Shown piece by piece: positions 33,680 through 42,723 of a DNA stretch of 64,000 nt. Under the pieces are notes generated by a model. That model was given only the letters and a program-made list of their open reading frames with translations. It was not told the DNA's origin and made no database searches. How positions within the stretch are numbered: the first letter of the stretch is position 1; every line of letters starts with the position of its first letter. Made by a program: the position numbers and the translations under genes. Origin of the DNA: Streptomyces sp. AC555_RSS877 (GTDB lineage Bacteria; Actinomycetota; Actinomycetes; Streptomycetales; Streptomycetaceae); contig NZ_JAGMUK010000025.1 in assembly GCF_019049245.1 (NCBI RefSeq), positions 1 to 64,000 on the forward strand. Direction: 5' to 3'.

Positions 33680-34936
33680 GTGGCTCATCTGCTGCTGGTC
33701 GAGAGCTGGGTCGGATCAATGAGCAGGCTGCTGCCACGGGCGATCCGGGAGAACGGGCACGACTTCACGTTCCTCACCCGCGACCTGCACCACTACCTGC
33801 GCTCGGCCCCGGAGGGCGTGGCTCACCCGCTGCTCGGTGCCCGCAACGTGATCACCGCCGACACCAACGACGTCGAAACCCTGCTGCCCGAGGTCGAGCG
33901 GCTGCACGCGGTGCTGGAATTCGACGGCGTGCTCACGTCCTGCGACTACTACCTGCCGACGGCGGCCCGCATCGCCGGCCGGCTCGGCCTGCCGGGGCCG
34001 GGGCCCGACGCGGTGGCCGACGCCTGCCGCAAGGACGCCACCCGCCGCGTCCTGGCCGACGCCGGTGTGCCCGGACCGCGCTTCGCCGTGCACGAGGAGT
34101 GGGCCGACCTGGCGCGGGCCGCGCGCGAGATCGGCTACCCGCTGGTCGTCAAGCCCGTCGACCTGTGCGCGGGCATGTACGTCCGCCGCGTGGACGACGA
34201 GTCCGAACTCGCCGAGGCCGTACGGGCGTTGGCAGACTTCCCGGTCAACGCCCGCGGCCAGCGTCGCACGCCGGCCGTCCTGGTCGAGGAGCTGCTCGAC
34301 GGCCCCGAGGTGAGCGTCGAGACCGTGTCCCACGCGGGCGCGGTCCATGTCGTCGGCATAACCGACAAGAGCATCGGCGGAGCGCCCGCCTTCATCGAGA
34401 CCGGCCACATGTTCCCCGCCGCCCTGACGTCCGCCGACACCGAAGCCGCGGAGCAGACCGCCCTCGCCGCCCTCAAGGCGCTCGGTCTGGTCGACGGCGT
34501 GGTGGCGCACACCGAGATCAAGCTGACCTCGGCCGGCCCGCGCGTCGTCGAGGTCAACCCGCGCCCCGCCGGCAACCGCATCACCGAACTCGTCCGTCAT
34601 GTCACGGGCATCGACCTCGCCGCCGCCTTCGTGGACGTGGCCCTTGGCCGCGCACCGGACCTGCGGCGCACGGACACCGGCCTGCGCAGCGCCGCCATCG
34701 GCTTCCTCGTACCGGACCGGGCGGGCACCCTCGAAGCGCTCGACGGCAGCGAACTCCAGGAAGCCGATGGCGTGTTGGAGGCCCAGTTCGCCGAGCCCGG
34801 CAGGGAGGTGAAGGCGGCCGGCAGCAACAACGAGTACCTCGGACACGTCATGGCCGGCGACTCCGACGGCCTCGGCGCCCGCGACCGCGTCGCATCCCTG
34901 CTGGCCGGGATACGGGCCGGGCTGGTGATCCGATGA
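33680..34936 (+). CDS. ATP-grasp ligase (amino-acid/dipeptide ligase type)
   Basis: 418 aa, GTG start with AAAAGGGGAG just upstream. ATP-grasp layout: an N-terminal domain with ..FDGVLTSCDYYLPTAARIAGRLGLPGPGPDAV.., a lid region ..DACRKDATRRVLADAGVPGPRFAVH..YPLVVKPVDLCAGMYVRRV.., and a catalytic Mg2+ site with Glu279 (HTEIKL) and Glu291/Asn293 (VEVNPRPAGNR). Such enzymes join a carboxylate to an amine via acyl phosphate; the closest functional type is the BacD-like L-amino acid ligase. First gene of a ten-gene coupled operon behind a Zur-type box; proposed to form the amide or peptide bond of a metal chelator. Overlaps the next gene by 4 nt. Confidence 0.9.
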   Translation: MAHLLLVESWVGSMSRLLPRAIRENGHDFTFLTRDLHHYLRSAPEGVAHPLLGARNVITADTNDVETLLPEVERLHAVLEFDGVLTSCDYYLPTAARIAGRLGLPGPGPDAVADACRKDATRRVLADAGVPGPRFAVHEEWADLARAAREIGYPLVVKPVDLCAGMYVRRVDDESELAEAVRALADFPVNARGQRRTPAVLVEELLDGPEVSVETVSHAGAVHVVGITDKSIGGAPAFIETGHMFPAALTSADTEAAEQTALAALKALGLVDGVVAHTEIKLTSAGPRVVEVNPRPAGNRITELVRHVTGIDLAAAFVDVALGRAPDLRRTDTGLRSAAIGFLVPDRAGTLEALDGSELQEADGVLEAQFAEPGREVKAAGSNNEYLGHVMAGDSDGLGARDRVASLLAGIRAGLVIR

Positions 34937-35781
34937 CCACCGTCAGTGTGCCGCCCGGGCAGTCGTCCGACGCGTCCGACGCGTACGACGAGCTCGTGGC
35001 CCGCGTCCGCGCGGGCGCTCTCGGCCCCGACCCGGCCACACAGCGGATCGCCGTCGCCTTCACCACCCGGCAGGCCGTACGGCACGACGGGCGCGGCACC
35101 GGCTACCGCAACGAGGTCCTCAGTCTGCGGCTCGCCGAGGCCGTCGGCTCCTGCGCGGTCGAGCCAGGGAGCCTGCCCGACGGGGCGCTCGACGACTGCG
35201 TCGGCGCGGACGTGGCCCGGCTCCTGGAGCATCCGCTGCTGCCGGTGCGGGTGGCCGCCCTCGACGCCTACCTGATGCACGTCACCCCGCACACCCCGGC
35301 CCACGGGGCGCTCGCCGCCCCGCTGCCCGCCGGGTCGTCCCTGGAGAAGTCCCGGGTCCGCGCGAAGGCCGTCGTCGAGCTGCTCGACCTGTTGGCCGGG
35401 TCCACCGTCCTCGTCGTCGGGGTGGTCAACTCCCTGCTGGAAGCGCTGCGTTCACGCGGTCTGCGCTACCTCCCGTGCGACCTCAAGGGCGGCGTGACGG
35501 AGTGGGGCGAGCCGGTCCTCACCGACGCGCTCGCCGCGGCCGGCCGCTGCGACGCCCTCCTCGTCTCCGGCATGACCCTCGGCAACGGCACCTTCGAACC
35601 CCTGCGACGGCACGCGCTCGCGCACGACAAACGGCTGGTGATGTTCGCGCAGACCGGCAGCGCCGTCCTGCCCCGCTTCCTCGGGCACGGGGTGAGCGCG
35701 GTGTGCGCGGAGCCGTACCCCTTCTTCTGGCTCGACGGCGGACCCGGAGCCGTGCACTGTTACGCGGGAGGCGAGCGATGA
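34933..35781 (+). CDS. DUF364/DUF4213-type Rossmann-like protein (putative heavy-metal chelation family)
   Basis: 282 aa. The N-terminal third (IAVAFTTRQAVRHDGRGTGYRNEVLSLRLAEAVGSCAVEPG) resembles DUF4213, which has an enolase N-domain-like fold; the C-terminal half (LLAGSTVLVVGVVNSLLEALRSRGLRYLPCDLK.., CDALLVSGMTLGNGTFEPLRRHALAHDKRLVMFAQTGSAVLPRFLGHGVSAV) matches DUF364, whose members are annotated as putative heavy-metal chelation proteins. Biochemical function unknown in general. ATGA overlaps on both sides place it firmly in the operon, between the ligase and the PLP enzyme. It could be a metal-loading factor or a biosynthetic enzyme. Confidence 0.85.
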   Translation: MTTVSVPPGQSSDASDAYDELVARVRAGALGPDPATQRIAVAFTTRQAVRHDGRGTGYRNEVLSLRLAEAVGSCAVEPGSLPDGALDDCVGADVARLLEHPLLPVRVAALDAYLMHVTPHTPAHGALAAPLPAGSSLEKSRVRAKAVVELLDLLAGSTVLVVGVVNSLLEALRSRGLRYLPCDLKGGVTEWGEPVLTDALAAAGRCDALLVSGMTLGNGTFEPLRRHALAHDKRLVMFAQTGSAVLPRFLGHGVSAVCAEPYPFFWLDGGPGAVHCYAGGER

Positions 35782-36866
35782 CCGCCACCGTCCTACGCCC
35801 CACCGCCCGCCCGGAACTGCTCGCCCTGCTCGGCCGGACGCCGGTCGTGCACGTCACCACCGACCTGCCCGGCGCCCACCCCGGCTTCTGGGCCAAGCTC
35901 GAAGGCCTCGCGGCCGGCGGGATGAAGGCGCGGGCCGCCGTGTCCATGCTGCTCGGGGCCCGCGAGCGCGGTGAACTGCGCCCCGGCGCACCGGTGGTCG
36001 AGTCCACCTCCGGGACGCTCGGCATCGGCCTCGCCTTCGCGGGCCAGGCCCTCGGGCACCCGATCGTGCTGGTCGGCGACCGTGAACTGGAACTGTCGAT
36101 GCGGCAGTTGCTGCGCTCCTACGGCGTCCGCCTGGAACTCGTCGAGCATCCGGCCGTGCAGGGCGGCTGGCAGGCCGCCCGCCTCGCAAGGCTGCGCGAA
36201 CTGCTCGCCGAACTCCCCGGCGCCTACTGGCCCGACCAGTACAACAACCCCGACAACACCGCCGGATACGCCTCCCTCGCCGCCGAACTCACCGCCCAGA
36301 TCGACCACCTGGACATCCTCGTGTGCAGCGTCGGCACCGGCGGGCACAGCGCGGGCGTCATCGGCCCGCTGCGCCGCCACTGGCCCGCCCTGCGCCTCAT
36401 CGGCGTCGACGCCACCGGCTCCACCATCTTCGGCCAGCCCGCCCGCCCCCGCCTGATGCGCGGCCTCGGCAGCAGCATCCACCCCCGCAACGTCGCCTAC
36501 GACGCCTTCGACGAAATCCACTGGGTCGGCCCCGCCGAAGCCGTGGACAGCTGCCGCCGGCTGGCCCGCGGCAGCTTCGTCAGCGGCGGCTGGAGCACGG
36601 GGGCCGCCGCCCGCGTCGCCGCCTGGGCGGCCCGCGTCCACCCCGGCGCGGTCGTCGCCACCGTCTTCCCCGACGGCCCGCACCGCTACCTCGGCACCGT
36701 CTTCGACGACGACTTCACCACCACCCACGGCCTCGACCCCGCCACCGCCGCCACCCGGCCCGTGGAGATACCGCACCCCTACGCGGCCGAGGCGGCCGGA
36801 TGGGCGCGGTGCACGCGGGTCACCGATCCGCTCGGCAGCCTCCAGCCTCTGAAAGGCACCCCGTGA
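35778..36866 (+). CDS. Cysteine synthase-like PLP-dependent enzyme
   Basis: 362 aa, fold-type II PLP enzyme. Putative Schiff-base Lys50 in LAAGGMKARAA (cysteine synthases read NPxxSVKDR). The substrate loop is ESTSGTLGIGLA (residues 75-86), whereas cysteine synthases have TSGNTG; the change resembles specialised members such as SbnA that use O-phosphoserine with another nucleophile. The phosphate-binding loop is VCSVGTGGHSAGV, and the late GSFVSGGWSTGAA segment takes the place of the usual SSG. Likely makes a non-protein amino acid (for example a diaminopropionate or N/S-substituted alanine) by beta-replacement, as a precursor of the chelator. Overlaps both neighbours by 4 nt. Confidence 0.88.
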   Translation: MTATVLRPTARPELLALLGRTPVVHVTTDLPGAHPGFWAKLEGLAAGGMKARAAVSMLLGARERGELRPGAPVVESTSGTLGIGLAFAGQALGHPIVLVGDRELELSMRQLLRSYGVRLELVEHPAVQGGWQAARLARLRELLAELPGAYWPDQYNNPDNTAGYASLAAELTAQIDHLDILVCSVGTGGHSAGVIGPLRRHWPALRLIGVDATGSTIFGQPARPRLMRGLGSSIHPRNVAYDAFDEIHWVGPAEAVDSCRRLARGSFVSGGWSTGAAARVAAWAARVHPGAVVATVFPDGPHRYLGTVFDDDFTTTHGLDPATAATRPVEIPHPYAAEAAGWARCTRVTDPLGSLQPLKGTP

Positions 36867-37921
36867 AAGCCCGCCTGCGCGTCGAACGCCTCGAACTCGC
36901 CGAGCCGTTGCGCATCTCCCGCTCCACGATGTCCGCACGCGAGGCGGTGTGGCTGAGCGTCGGGCACGACGGGCTGCACGGCCACGGGGAGGCCGTCAGC
37001 AGCGTGTACTACGGCCTCGACGCCGACACGCTCGTACGGCTCCTGACGGCCGTCGACCTGAGCCGCTTCGCCGAGCCGGAGAGCGCCCTGGAGGCGCTGC
37101 GGGCAGGGGAGCTGGCCTCGCCCCGCGCCGTGCCGCCCGCGGTCACCGCCGCCGTGGAGTCCGCGCTCCTCGACCTGGCCGGAAAGCGCGCCGGCACCCC
37201 CGTGCACCGCCTGCTGGGTGCCGCCGCGCCGCCCGTGGCCGCCACCGCCCGCACCATCGGCATCACCTCGCCCATGCACGCGGCCGCCCAGGCCCGCCGC
37301 CTGGCCGCGAGCGGCTTCCAGCTGATCAAGGTCAAGGCGGGCACACCCGACCCCGAGGACGACGTGGAGCGCGTCCGCGTCATCCGTGACGCGGCGCCCG
37401 GCGTCCGGCTGCTCCTGGACCCCAACGGGGCCTGGACCAGGGCGCAGGCGACGGCCCTGCTGCCCCGGTTCGCCGGCCTCGGCGTCGAAGCCGTCGAGCA
37501 GCCCCTCGCCCCCGGCGACCCCGAGGCGCTGGCCGCCCTCGCCGAACGCTCACCCCTGCCCGTCATCGCCGACGAGGACGCGGTGGACCTCGAGGACGCG
37601 CGCCGCCTCGCCGGACGGGTGCACGGCGTCAACGTCAAGCTCGCCAAGTGCGGCGGCGTGCACGCGGCCCTGCGCATCGCCGAGCTGATCGAAGGCAGTG
37701 GCACCGAACTGATGCTGGGATGCCTCACTGCGAGCACCCTCGGCCTCGCCCCCGCCGTCCACCTCGCCGACCGCGCCCGCTGGGCCGACCTCGACGGACA
37801 CCTGCTGCTCGCCCACGACCCGTGGTCGGGGATCGGCGGCGCCGACGGTGTCGTACGCACCAGTGGCCTGCCCGGGCTGGGCGTCGAGGAGGTGAGGGTG
37901 GCGCATGAAGACGTGGCGTGA
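36863..37921 (+). CDS. Enolase-superfamily enzyme, dipeptide epimerase type
   Basis: 352 aa (GTG start, GTGA overlap). Muconate-lactonizing subgroup of the enolase superfamily with every catalytic position visible: Lys156 and Lys158 (LIKVKAG), metal ligands Asp186 (LLLDPNG), Glu212 (AVEQPL) and Asp237 (VIADED), and Lys259 (NVKLAK) on the opposite face. Lysines on both faces are the hallmark of 1,1-proton transfer (L-Ala-D/L-Glu epimerase and related dipeptide epimerases), although o-succinylbenzoate synthases share them. Next to an ATP-grasp ligase this suggests epimerisation of a residue in the ligated product. Overlaps the MFS gene by 17 nt. Confidence 0.9.
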   Translation: MKARLRVERLELAEPLRISRSTMSAREAVWLSVGHDGLHGHGEAVSSVYYGLDADTLVRLLTAVDLSRFAEPESALEALRAGELASPRAVPPAVTAAVESALLDLAGKRAGTPVHRLLGAAAPPVAATARTIGITSPMHAAAQARRLAASGFQLIKVKAGTPDPEDDVERVRVIRDAAPGVRLLLDPNGAWTRAQATALLPRFAGLGVEAVEQPLAPGDPEALAALAERSPLPVIADEDAVDLEDARRLAGRVHGVNVKLAKCGGVHAALRIAELIEGSGTELMLGCLTASTLGLAPAVHLADRARWADLDGHLLLAHDPWSGIGGADGVVRTSGLPGLGVEEVRVAHEDVA

Positions 37922-39170
37922 GATGCGCGGCTTCCCGCTCGCCGTCCAACTGCTCCTGGTCAACCAGCTCGGCGTCAACACCGGCTTCTACCTCCTCATC
38001 CCCTACCTCGCCACCCACCTCACCGACAACCTGGGCATGTCCGCGGCCGTCGTCGGGGTCGTCCTCGGCGTGCGCAACCTCAGCCAGCAGGGCCTGTTCA
38101 TCATCGGCGGCTCCGCGGCCGACCGGCTGGGCGCGCGGGGCGTCATCATCGCCGGATGCGCGCTGCGGACGGTCGGGTTCGCACTGTTCGCGCTCGGCGA
38201 CGGGCTGCCGGTGCTGCTCGGCGCGTCCGTGCTCAGCGGACTCGCCGGGGCGCTGTTCAACCCGGCGGTACGGGCGTATATCTCCCAGGAGGCCGGGGAG
38301 CGCAAGGCGGAGGCGTTCGCGCTGTTCAACGTGTTCGCCACCGTCGGCGCGCTGATCGGCCCGCTCCTGGGCAGCGCGCTGCTCCTCGTCGACTTCCGTA
38401 CGTCCGCGCTGACCGCCGCCGGTATCTTCGCCGTCCTCACGGTGGCGCAGGCGCTCGTGCTGCCCGCACGGAAGGTCGAGCCGAGCAACGGCGGGGTCCT
38501 CTCGGACTGGCGTGAAGTCCTCGGCAACCGCGCCTTCCTGGCGTTCGCCTTCGCCATGGTCGGCATGTTCACCCTGGAGAACCAGCTCTACCTGCTGCTG
38601 CCCGAGGGCGCCCGCCAGGCCACCGGCTGGGACGGCGCGGCCGGCCTCGTCTTCCTCGTCGGCACCCTCGCCAACCTCGCCCTCCAGCTGCGGATCACCC
38701 GGACGCTCAAGTCCCGCGGCCACAAGCCGCGTTGGATCGCCCTGGGGCTCGCGGTGATGGGCCTGGCGTTCCTGCCACCGGCGTGGGTGGCGGGCTCGAC
38801 ATCCGACGGCCGGCTCGAGGCCGTCCCCGTCCTTCTCGGCACCCTCCTGCTCTACGTCGGCATCATGATCGCCTCACCGTTCGTCATGGAGCTGATCCCG
38901 GGCTTCGGCCGCCCGGAACTCACCGGCACGTACTTCGGCATCTTCTACGTCGTCTCCGGCATCGCCGCCGCCCTCGGCAACACGGTCGTCGGCTGGGCCA
39001 TGGACACCGGCAAGGCCAACGACACCGAGTGGCTGCCGTGGATCTGCTGCGCCCTGTTCGGCCTGACCTCGGCGGCCGGAGTGGCATGGCTGCACCGGGG
39101 CGGGTCGCTGCCGGCAAGCCGGGTCCCCACGACGACGGCTGCTCCTGCGGGAGAGAGGAGCAAGGCGTGA
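37905..39170 (+). CDS. MFS exporter
   Basis: 421 aa, about 12 transmembrane helices. The loop between helices 2 and 3 reads GGSAADRLGARGVIIAGC, the G-x-L-x-D-R-x-G type of MFS motif A, and ..GLAGALFNPAVRAYISQ.. resembles drug/siderophore efflux members. In staphylopine-type systems an MFS protein (CntE) exports the metallophore; this gene occupies the same logical place. Start ATG 37905 lies inside the end of the epimerase gene; the stop overlaps the methyltransferase start by 4 nt. Confidence 0.9.
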   Translation: MKTWREMRGFPLAVQLLLVNQLGVNTGFYLLIPYLATHLTDNLGMSAAVVGVVLGVRNLSQQGLFIIGGSAADRLGARGVIIAGCALRTVGFALFALGDGLPVLLGASVLSGLAGALFNPAVRAYISQEAGERKAEAFALFNVFATVGALIGPLLGSALLLVDFRTSALTAAGIFAVLTVAQALVLPARKVEPSNGGVLSDWREVLGNRAFLAFAFAMVGMFTLENQLYLLLPEGARQATGWDGAAGLVFLVGTLANLALQLRITRTLKSRGHKPRWIALGLAVMGLAFLPPAWVAGSTSDGRLEAVPVLLGTLLLYVGIMIASPFVMELIPGFGRPELTGTYFGIFYVVSGIAAALGNTVVGWAMDTGKANDTEWLPWICCALFGLTSAAGVAWLHRGGSLPASRVPTTTAAPAGERSKA

Positions 39171-40147
39171 CCGGCACGGGGGGTGGAGGGACGAGTTCGG
39201 GTGTGACCGCCGCGGAGACCGAGGAGGCGAGTGCCGACACTGCCGCCGCTCGGGACGGGGGAGCAGGCTCCGGGGCCGGACATGCGAGGCCCGGCATGGC
39301 TGCCGTCCGGGCCGAGCGGGCAGGGCTCGGCGTGGCTGCCGCTCGTGCCGAAGGGACCGGCCGCAACCTTCTCACCGACAACCCCGCCCTGTACGAGGCT
39401 CGTTTCCCCGACCCCGGCCGGCTGGCGGGGCGCTGGGCCGAGGACTGCCTCGACCGTCACGGTGCCGGGGGGCGTGTGCTCGACATGGGCTGCGGAGTCG
39501 GCCGTGACGCCGCTCGTCTGCATGAGGCCGGCCGCAGCGTGACGGGTGCCGACGTGTCCGAGGCGATGCTCGAGTACGCCCGCGTCCACCATCCGGGGCC
39601 CCGCTACGTCCGGGCCGACCTGCACGGCTTCGACTTCGGTGCGTCCGTGTCCGACGCGGTCGTCTGCCTGGACAGCTCACTGCTGTACTGCCACACCAAC
39701 GCCCAGCTGGACGGGTTCCTCGCGTCCTGCCGCCGGGCGCTTGCGCCGGGTGGGCTGATCGTCGCGGAGATGCGCAACGGGGCCTATTTCCTCGGGCGTA
39801 CCGACCTGCTCGACACCCCGACCGTCAGCGGCTTCGAGTGGCAGGGCGTCAGCTACCGCTCCACCACGCACGTGTTCGTGGACCGCACCGCGCAACTGCT
39901 GCGCCGCAAGCGGGTCTGGACGTCCGATGACGCCGCAGCGCCCGTCGAACAGCACTCCGCCTGGCGGCTGGTGTTCCCACTGGAGCTACGGCACTTCCTC
40001 GGCACGCACGGCTTCGAGGTCCTCGAACTCCACGACGGCCCCGGACCCCGCACCGAACCCGCCTGGCGTGAGGGCCGATTGCCCGGCGCGACGACCGACG
40101 GGGACCGCCTGCACCTCGTGGCACGCCGTCTGAACACCACCCACTGA
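39167..40147 (+). CDS. Class I SAM-dependent methyltransferase
   Basis: 326 aa from GTG 39167 (GAGAGAGGAG upstream, GTGA overlap). Residues 1-65 are Ala/Gly/Arg-rich low complexity; the real domain begins near NLLTDNPALYEARFPDPGRLAGRWAEDCL. SAM motif I is VLDMGCGVGRDAARL (about residues 104-118), followed by VTGADVSEAMLEYAR and the motif-IV-like VSDAVVCLDSSLLYC. Small-molecule N-, O- or C-methylation of the chelator or its precursor is the natural guess from position. The long N-terminal tail is unusual and may not be needed for activity. Confidence 0.87.
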   Translation: MTGTGGGGTSSGVTAAETEEASADTAAARDGGAGSGAGHARPGMAAVRAERAGLGVAAARAEGTGRNLLTDNPALYEARFPDPGRLAGRWAEDCLDRHGAGGRVLDMGCGVGRDAARLHEAGRSVTGADVSEAMLEYARVHHPGPRYVRADLHGFDFGASVSDAVVCLDSSLLYCHTNAQLDGFLASCRRALAPGGLIVAEMRNGAYFLGRTDLLDTPTVSGFEWQGVSYRSTTHVFVDRTAQLLRRKRVWTSDDAAAPVEQHSAWRLVFPLELRHFLGTHGFEVLELHDGPGPRTEPAWREGRLPGATTDGDRLHLVARRLNTTH

Positions 40148-40180
40148 CACACCCGACATTCCAACGGACAAGGGACACTC

Positions 40181-41755
40181 ATGCACGACGAACGCTTTTC
40201 CGGGCTGCGCCGCCGCGGCTTCCTCGCCGCCACCACCGGGGCCGCCGCCCTCACCCTCGTGGGCTGCGGGGGCGGCACGGAGAACACGGCGGACAAGGGA
40301 AGCAGCACACCCAGACGCGGCGGACGGCTGCGCGCCGCCTTCGCCGGGGGCGGTGCCAGCGAGACCCTCGACCCGCACCTGGCCAACCTGTTCGCGGACG
40401 TGGCCCGCGCCAAGGCCCTCTACGACAAGCTCGCCGACTACGGCCCCGACCTGTCCGCCCAGCCCCGACTCGCCGCCTCCTGGGAGTCCAACAAGACGCT
40501 CGACCGCTGGCAGGTCACCCTGCGCAAGGCCACCTTCCACGACGGAAAGCCGGTCACCGCGAAGGACGTCCTCCACAGCTACCGCCGGATCGCCGACCCC
40601 AAGCAGACCTTCCGGGCCAAGGCGTCCCTGGAGCCCATCGACCTCGACGCGAGCCGCGCCACCGGCGACAACGGCATCGAGTTCGTGCTGAAGCGGCCGA
40701 CGGCCGAATTCCCCAACATCCTGGCCGCGTTCGGCGCGTACATCATCCCCGAGAACGCCGGTGAGGCATCCGACTTCGACACGAAGCCCGTCGGCTCCGG
40801 GCCCTTCCGCTTCGTCTCCTTCGCGCCCGGCCGCTCCGCCGTCTTCCGCCGCAACGACGACTACTGGGAGGGCGCCCCGCACCTGGACGAGCTCGAGTTC
40901 GTCGTCGCCAACGAGGAGTCCGCCCGCGTGAGCGCCCTCCTCGGCGGCCAGGTCGAGTACGCCCACGAACTGAACCCCACCACCGCCCGCGCCCACGAGG
41001 GCAAGGGCCAGATCGAGATCGTCCGGCTGCGGGGCAGCGCCATGCAGGCGTTCTGCATGAAGACCGACCGCGCCCCCTTCGACGACAAGCGGGTCCGGGA
41101 GGCGTTCTTCCTCATCGCCGACCGCAAGGAACTCGTCGACGGCGCCCTGTCCGGCGCGGGCGTGGTCGGCAACGACCTGTTCGGCAAGGGCTACGAGTAC
41201 TACGCCGACAGCCTCCCGCAGCGCGAACAGGACCTCGACAAGGCCCGCGCCCTGCTCAAGCAGGCCGGCGCCGAAAACCTCAAGGTCACCCTGGACACCT
41301 CCGCCGTCGCCGCCGGATTCACCGAGGCCGCCAGCATCTTCCGCGACCAGGCGGCCAAGGCCGGCGTCACCGTCGACGTGAAGATGGGCAGCAAGGACTC
41401 CTACTGGAGTGACATCCTCGACAACGGCACCCTGTGCTGCTACCGCTCCGGCGCCATGCCCATCGAGGCCCACATCTCCCAGCGCCTGCTCACCGACTCC
41501 ACCACCAACGCCACCAAATGGCACCACAAGGACTTCGACGCGCTGTACCAGCAGGCCCAGTCGACCCGCGACAAGACCGAACGGGCCGCCGTCTACGAGC
41601 GGATGCAGCGCCGCCTGTACACCGAGGGCGGCTTCCTCATCTGGGGCTTCGCCGACTGGATCCTCGGAACGGCCCGCACCGTGAAGGGAGTCGAGGCGAA
41701 GGCGCCCGCCAACACACTCGACTGGGCCCGCTTCGACAAGGTCTGGCTGGCGTGA
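40181..41755 (+). CDS. ABC substrate-binding lipoprotein, family 5 (Opp/Nik type)
   Basis: 524 aa. The N-terminus has a twin-arginine motif (LRRRGFLAATT) and a lipobox (LTLVGC, Cys at about 28), so it is probably a Tat-exported lipoprotein. Family 5 solute-binding fold: ..LDPHLANLFADVARAKALYDKLADYGPDLSAQPRLAASWE.. and ..VTLRKATFHDGKPVTAKDVLHSYRRI... This family binds peptides, nickel and metal-chelate complexes (NikA, CntA, OppA). Begins after a 33-nt gap with AAGGGA; it is the only gap in the operon. Proposed to capture the metal-loaded product of the upstream genes. Confidence 0.93.
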   Translation: MHDERFSGLRRRGFLAATTGAAALTLVGCGGGTENTADKGSSTPRRGGRLRAAFAGGGASETLDPHLANLFADVARAKALYDKLADYGPDLSAQPRLAASWESNKTLDRWQVTLRKATFHDGKPVTAKDVLHSYRRIADPKQTFRAKASLEPIDLDASRATGDNGIEFVLKRPTAEFPNILAAFGAYIIPENAGEASDFDTKPVGSGPFRFVSFAPGRSAVFRRNDDYWEGAPHLDELEFVVANEESARVSALLGGQVEYAHELNPTTARAHEGKGQIEIVRLRGSAMQAFCMKTDRAPFDDKRVREAFFLIADRKELVDGALSGAGVVGNDLFGKGYEYYADSLPQREQDLDKARALLKQAGAENLKVTLDTSAVAAGFTEAASIFRDQAAKAGVTVDVKMGSKDSYWSDILDNGTLCCYRSGAMPIEAHISQRLLTDSTTNATKWHHKDFDALYQQAQSTRDKTERAAVYERMQRRLYTEGGFLIWGFADWILGTARTVKGVEAKAPANTLDWARFDKVWLA

Positions 41756-42723
41756 GCAAGAGCCCGCGGACGAGCGGTCTGCGCTCCTTCGTCGCCCGGC
41801 GGCTGCTCCTCGGCGTCGCGCAGACCGTGGCCGTCGTGCTGCTGGTCTTCGCGCTCACCGAGGCGCTGCCGGGCGACGCCGCGGTGGCCCTCGCGGGCGA
41901 CCAGCCCGACCCGGCGCGCATCGCCGCGATCCGCGAGGCGATGGACCTGGACCGGCCGGCGTACGAGCGGCTGGCCGACTGGGCGGCAGGGCTGCTGCAC
42001 GGCGACTTCGGCACCTCCCTGGCCTCCGGCCGCCCGGTGGCCCAGTACATCGCCGACGGGTTCGGTCCGAGCGTGCTGCTGGCCGCGCTCACCCTCACCC
42101 TGCTCGTCCCGCTCGGCTTCGGGCTCGGCGTGCTCGCCGCCCGGCACGAGGGGCGGCTCGTCGACCGGCTGGTCAGCGGCGTGACGCTCGCCGTGTACGC
42201 GGTCCCCGAGTTCGCCCTCGGGGTCCTGCTGGTGACTGTCTTCGCGCTGAAACTGGCCTGGTTGCCGCCGACCGCCGTGGGCTACGGCACCGACCTCCTC
42301 GCCCACCCGGCCGCACTGGTCCTGCCCGTCCTCGTCCTCCTCTCCCGCCCGGTGTGCTCCCTGTCGCGCCTGGTGCGGGCGGGCATGGTCGACGCCCTCG
42401 CCTCCCCGTACGCGGCCCACGCCCGCCGCTACGGCGTCCCCGGTGCCCGCGTCCGCTACGCCCACGCCCTGCCGAACGCCCTCGCCCCGGCGGCCCAGCA
42501 ACTCGCCCGCACCATCGACTGGCTGCTGTGCGGTGTCATCGTCGTGGAGGCGCTGTTCGTGATCCCCGGTCTCGGCACGGTCCTCCTCAACGCCGTCGCC
42601 GAGCGGGACGTACCCGTGGTGCAGGGGCTGGCGGTGGTGTTCGGGGTGCTGACCGTGGCCCTCAACCTCGGTGCGGACGTGGTGGCCCACCGGCTGACGC
42701 CGAGGGCGGGGGTGGCGGCATGA
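41752..42723 (+). CDS. ABC permease, OppB/NikB type
   Basis: 323 aa, GTG start overlapping the preceding stop by 4 nt. Six helices. N-terminal segment FVARRLLLGVAQTVAVVLLVFALTEALPGDAA and the EAA-like loop (ARRYGVPGARVRYAHALPNALAPAAQQLAR) match NikB/OppB proteins, as does IVVEALFVIPGLGTVLLNAVAERDVPVVQG. Paired with the next gene to form the import channel. Confidence 0.94.
   Translation: MSKSPRTSGLRSFVARRLLLGVAQTVAVVLLVFALTEALPGDAAVALAGDQPDPARIAAIREAMDLDRPAYERLADWAAGLLHGDFGTSLASGRPVAQYIADGFGPSVLLAALTLTLLVPLGFGLGVLAARHEGRLVDRLVSGVTLAVYAVPEFALGVLLVTVFALKLAWLPPTAVGYGTDLLAHPAALVLPVLVLLSRPVCSLSRLVRAGMVDALASPYAAHARRYGVPGARVRYAHALPNALAPAAQQLARTIDWLLCGVIVVEALFVIPGLGTVLLNAVAERDVPVVQGLAVVFGVLTVALNLGADVVAHRLTPRAGVAA

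Noticed and set aside
36863..37921. o-Succinylbenzoate synthase for menaquinone
   Set aside because: It shares the catalytic lysines, but no menaquinone gene is nearby and the operon context is ligase/exporter/importer. Not fully excluded.
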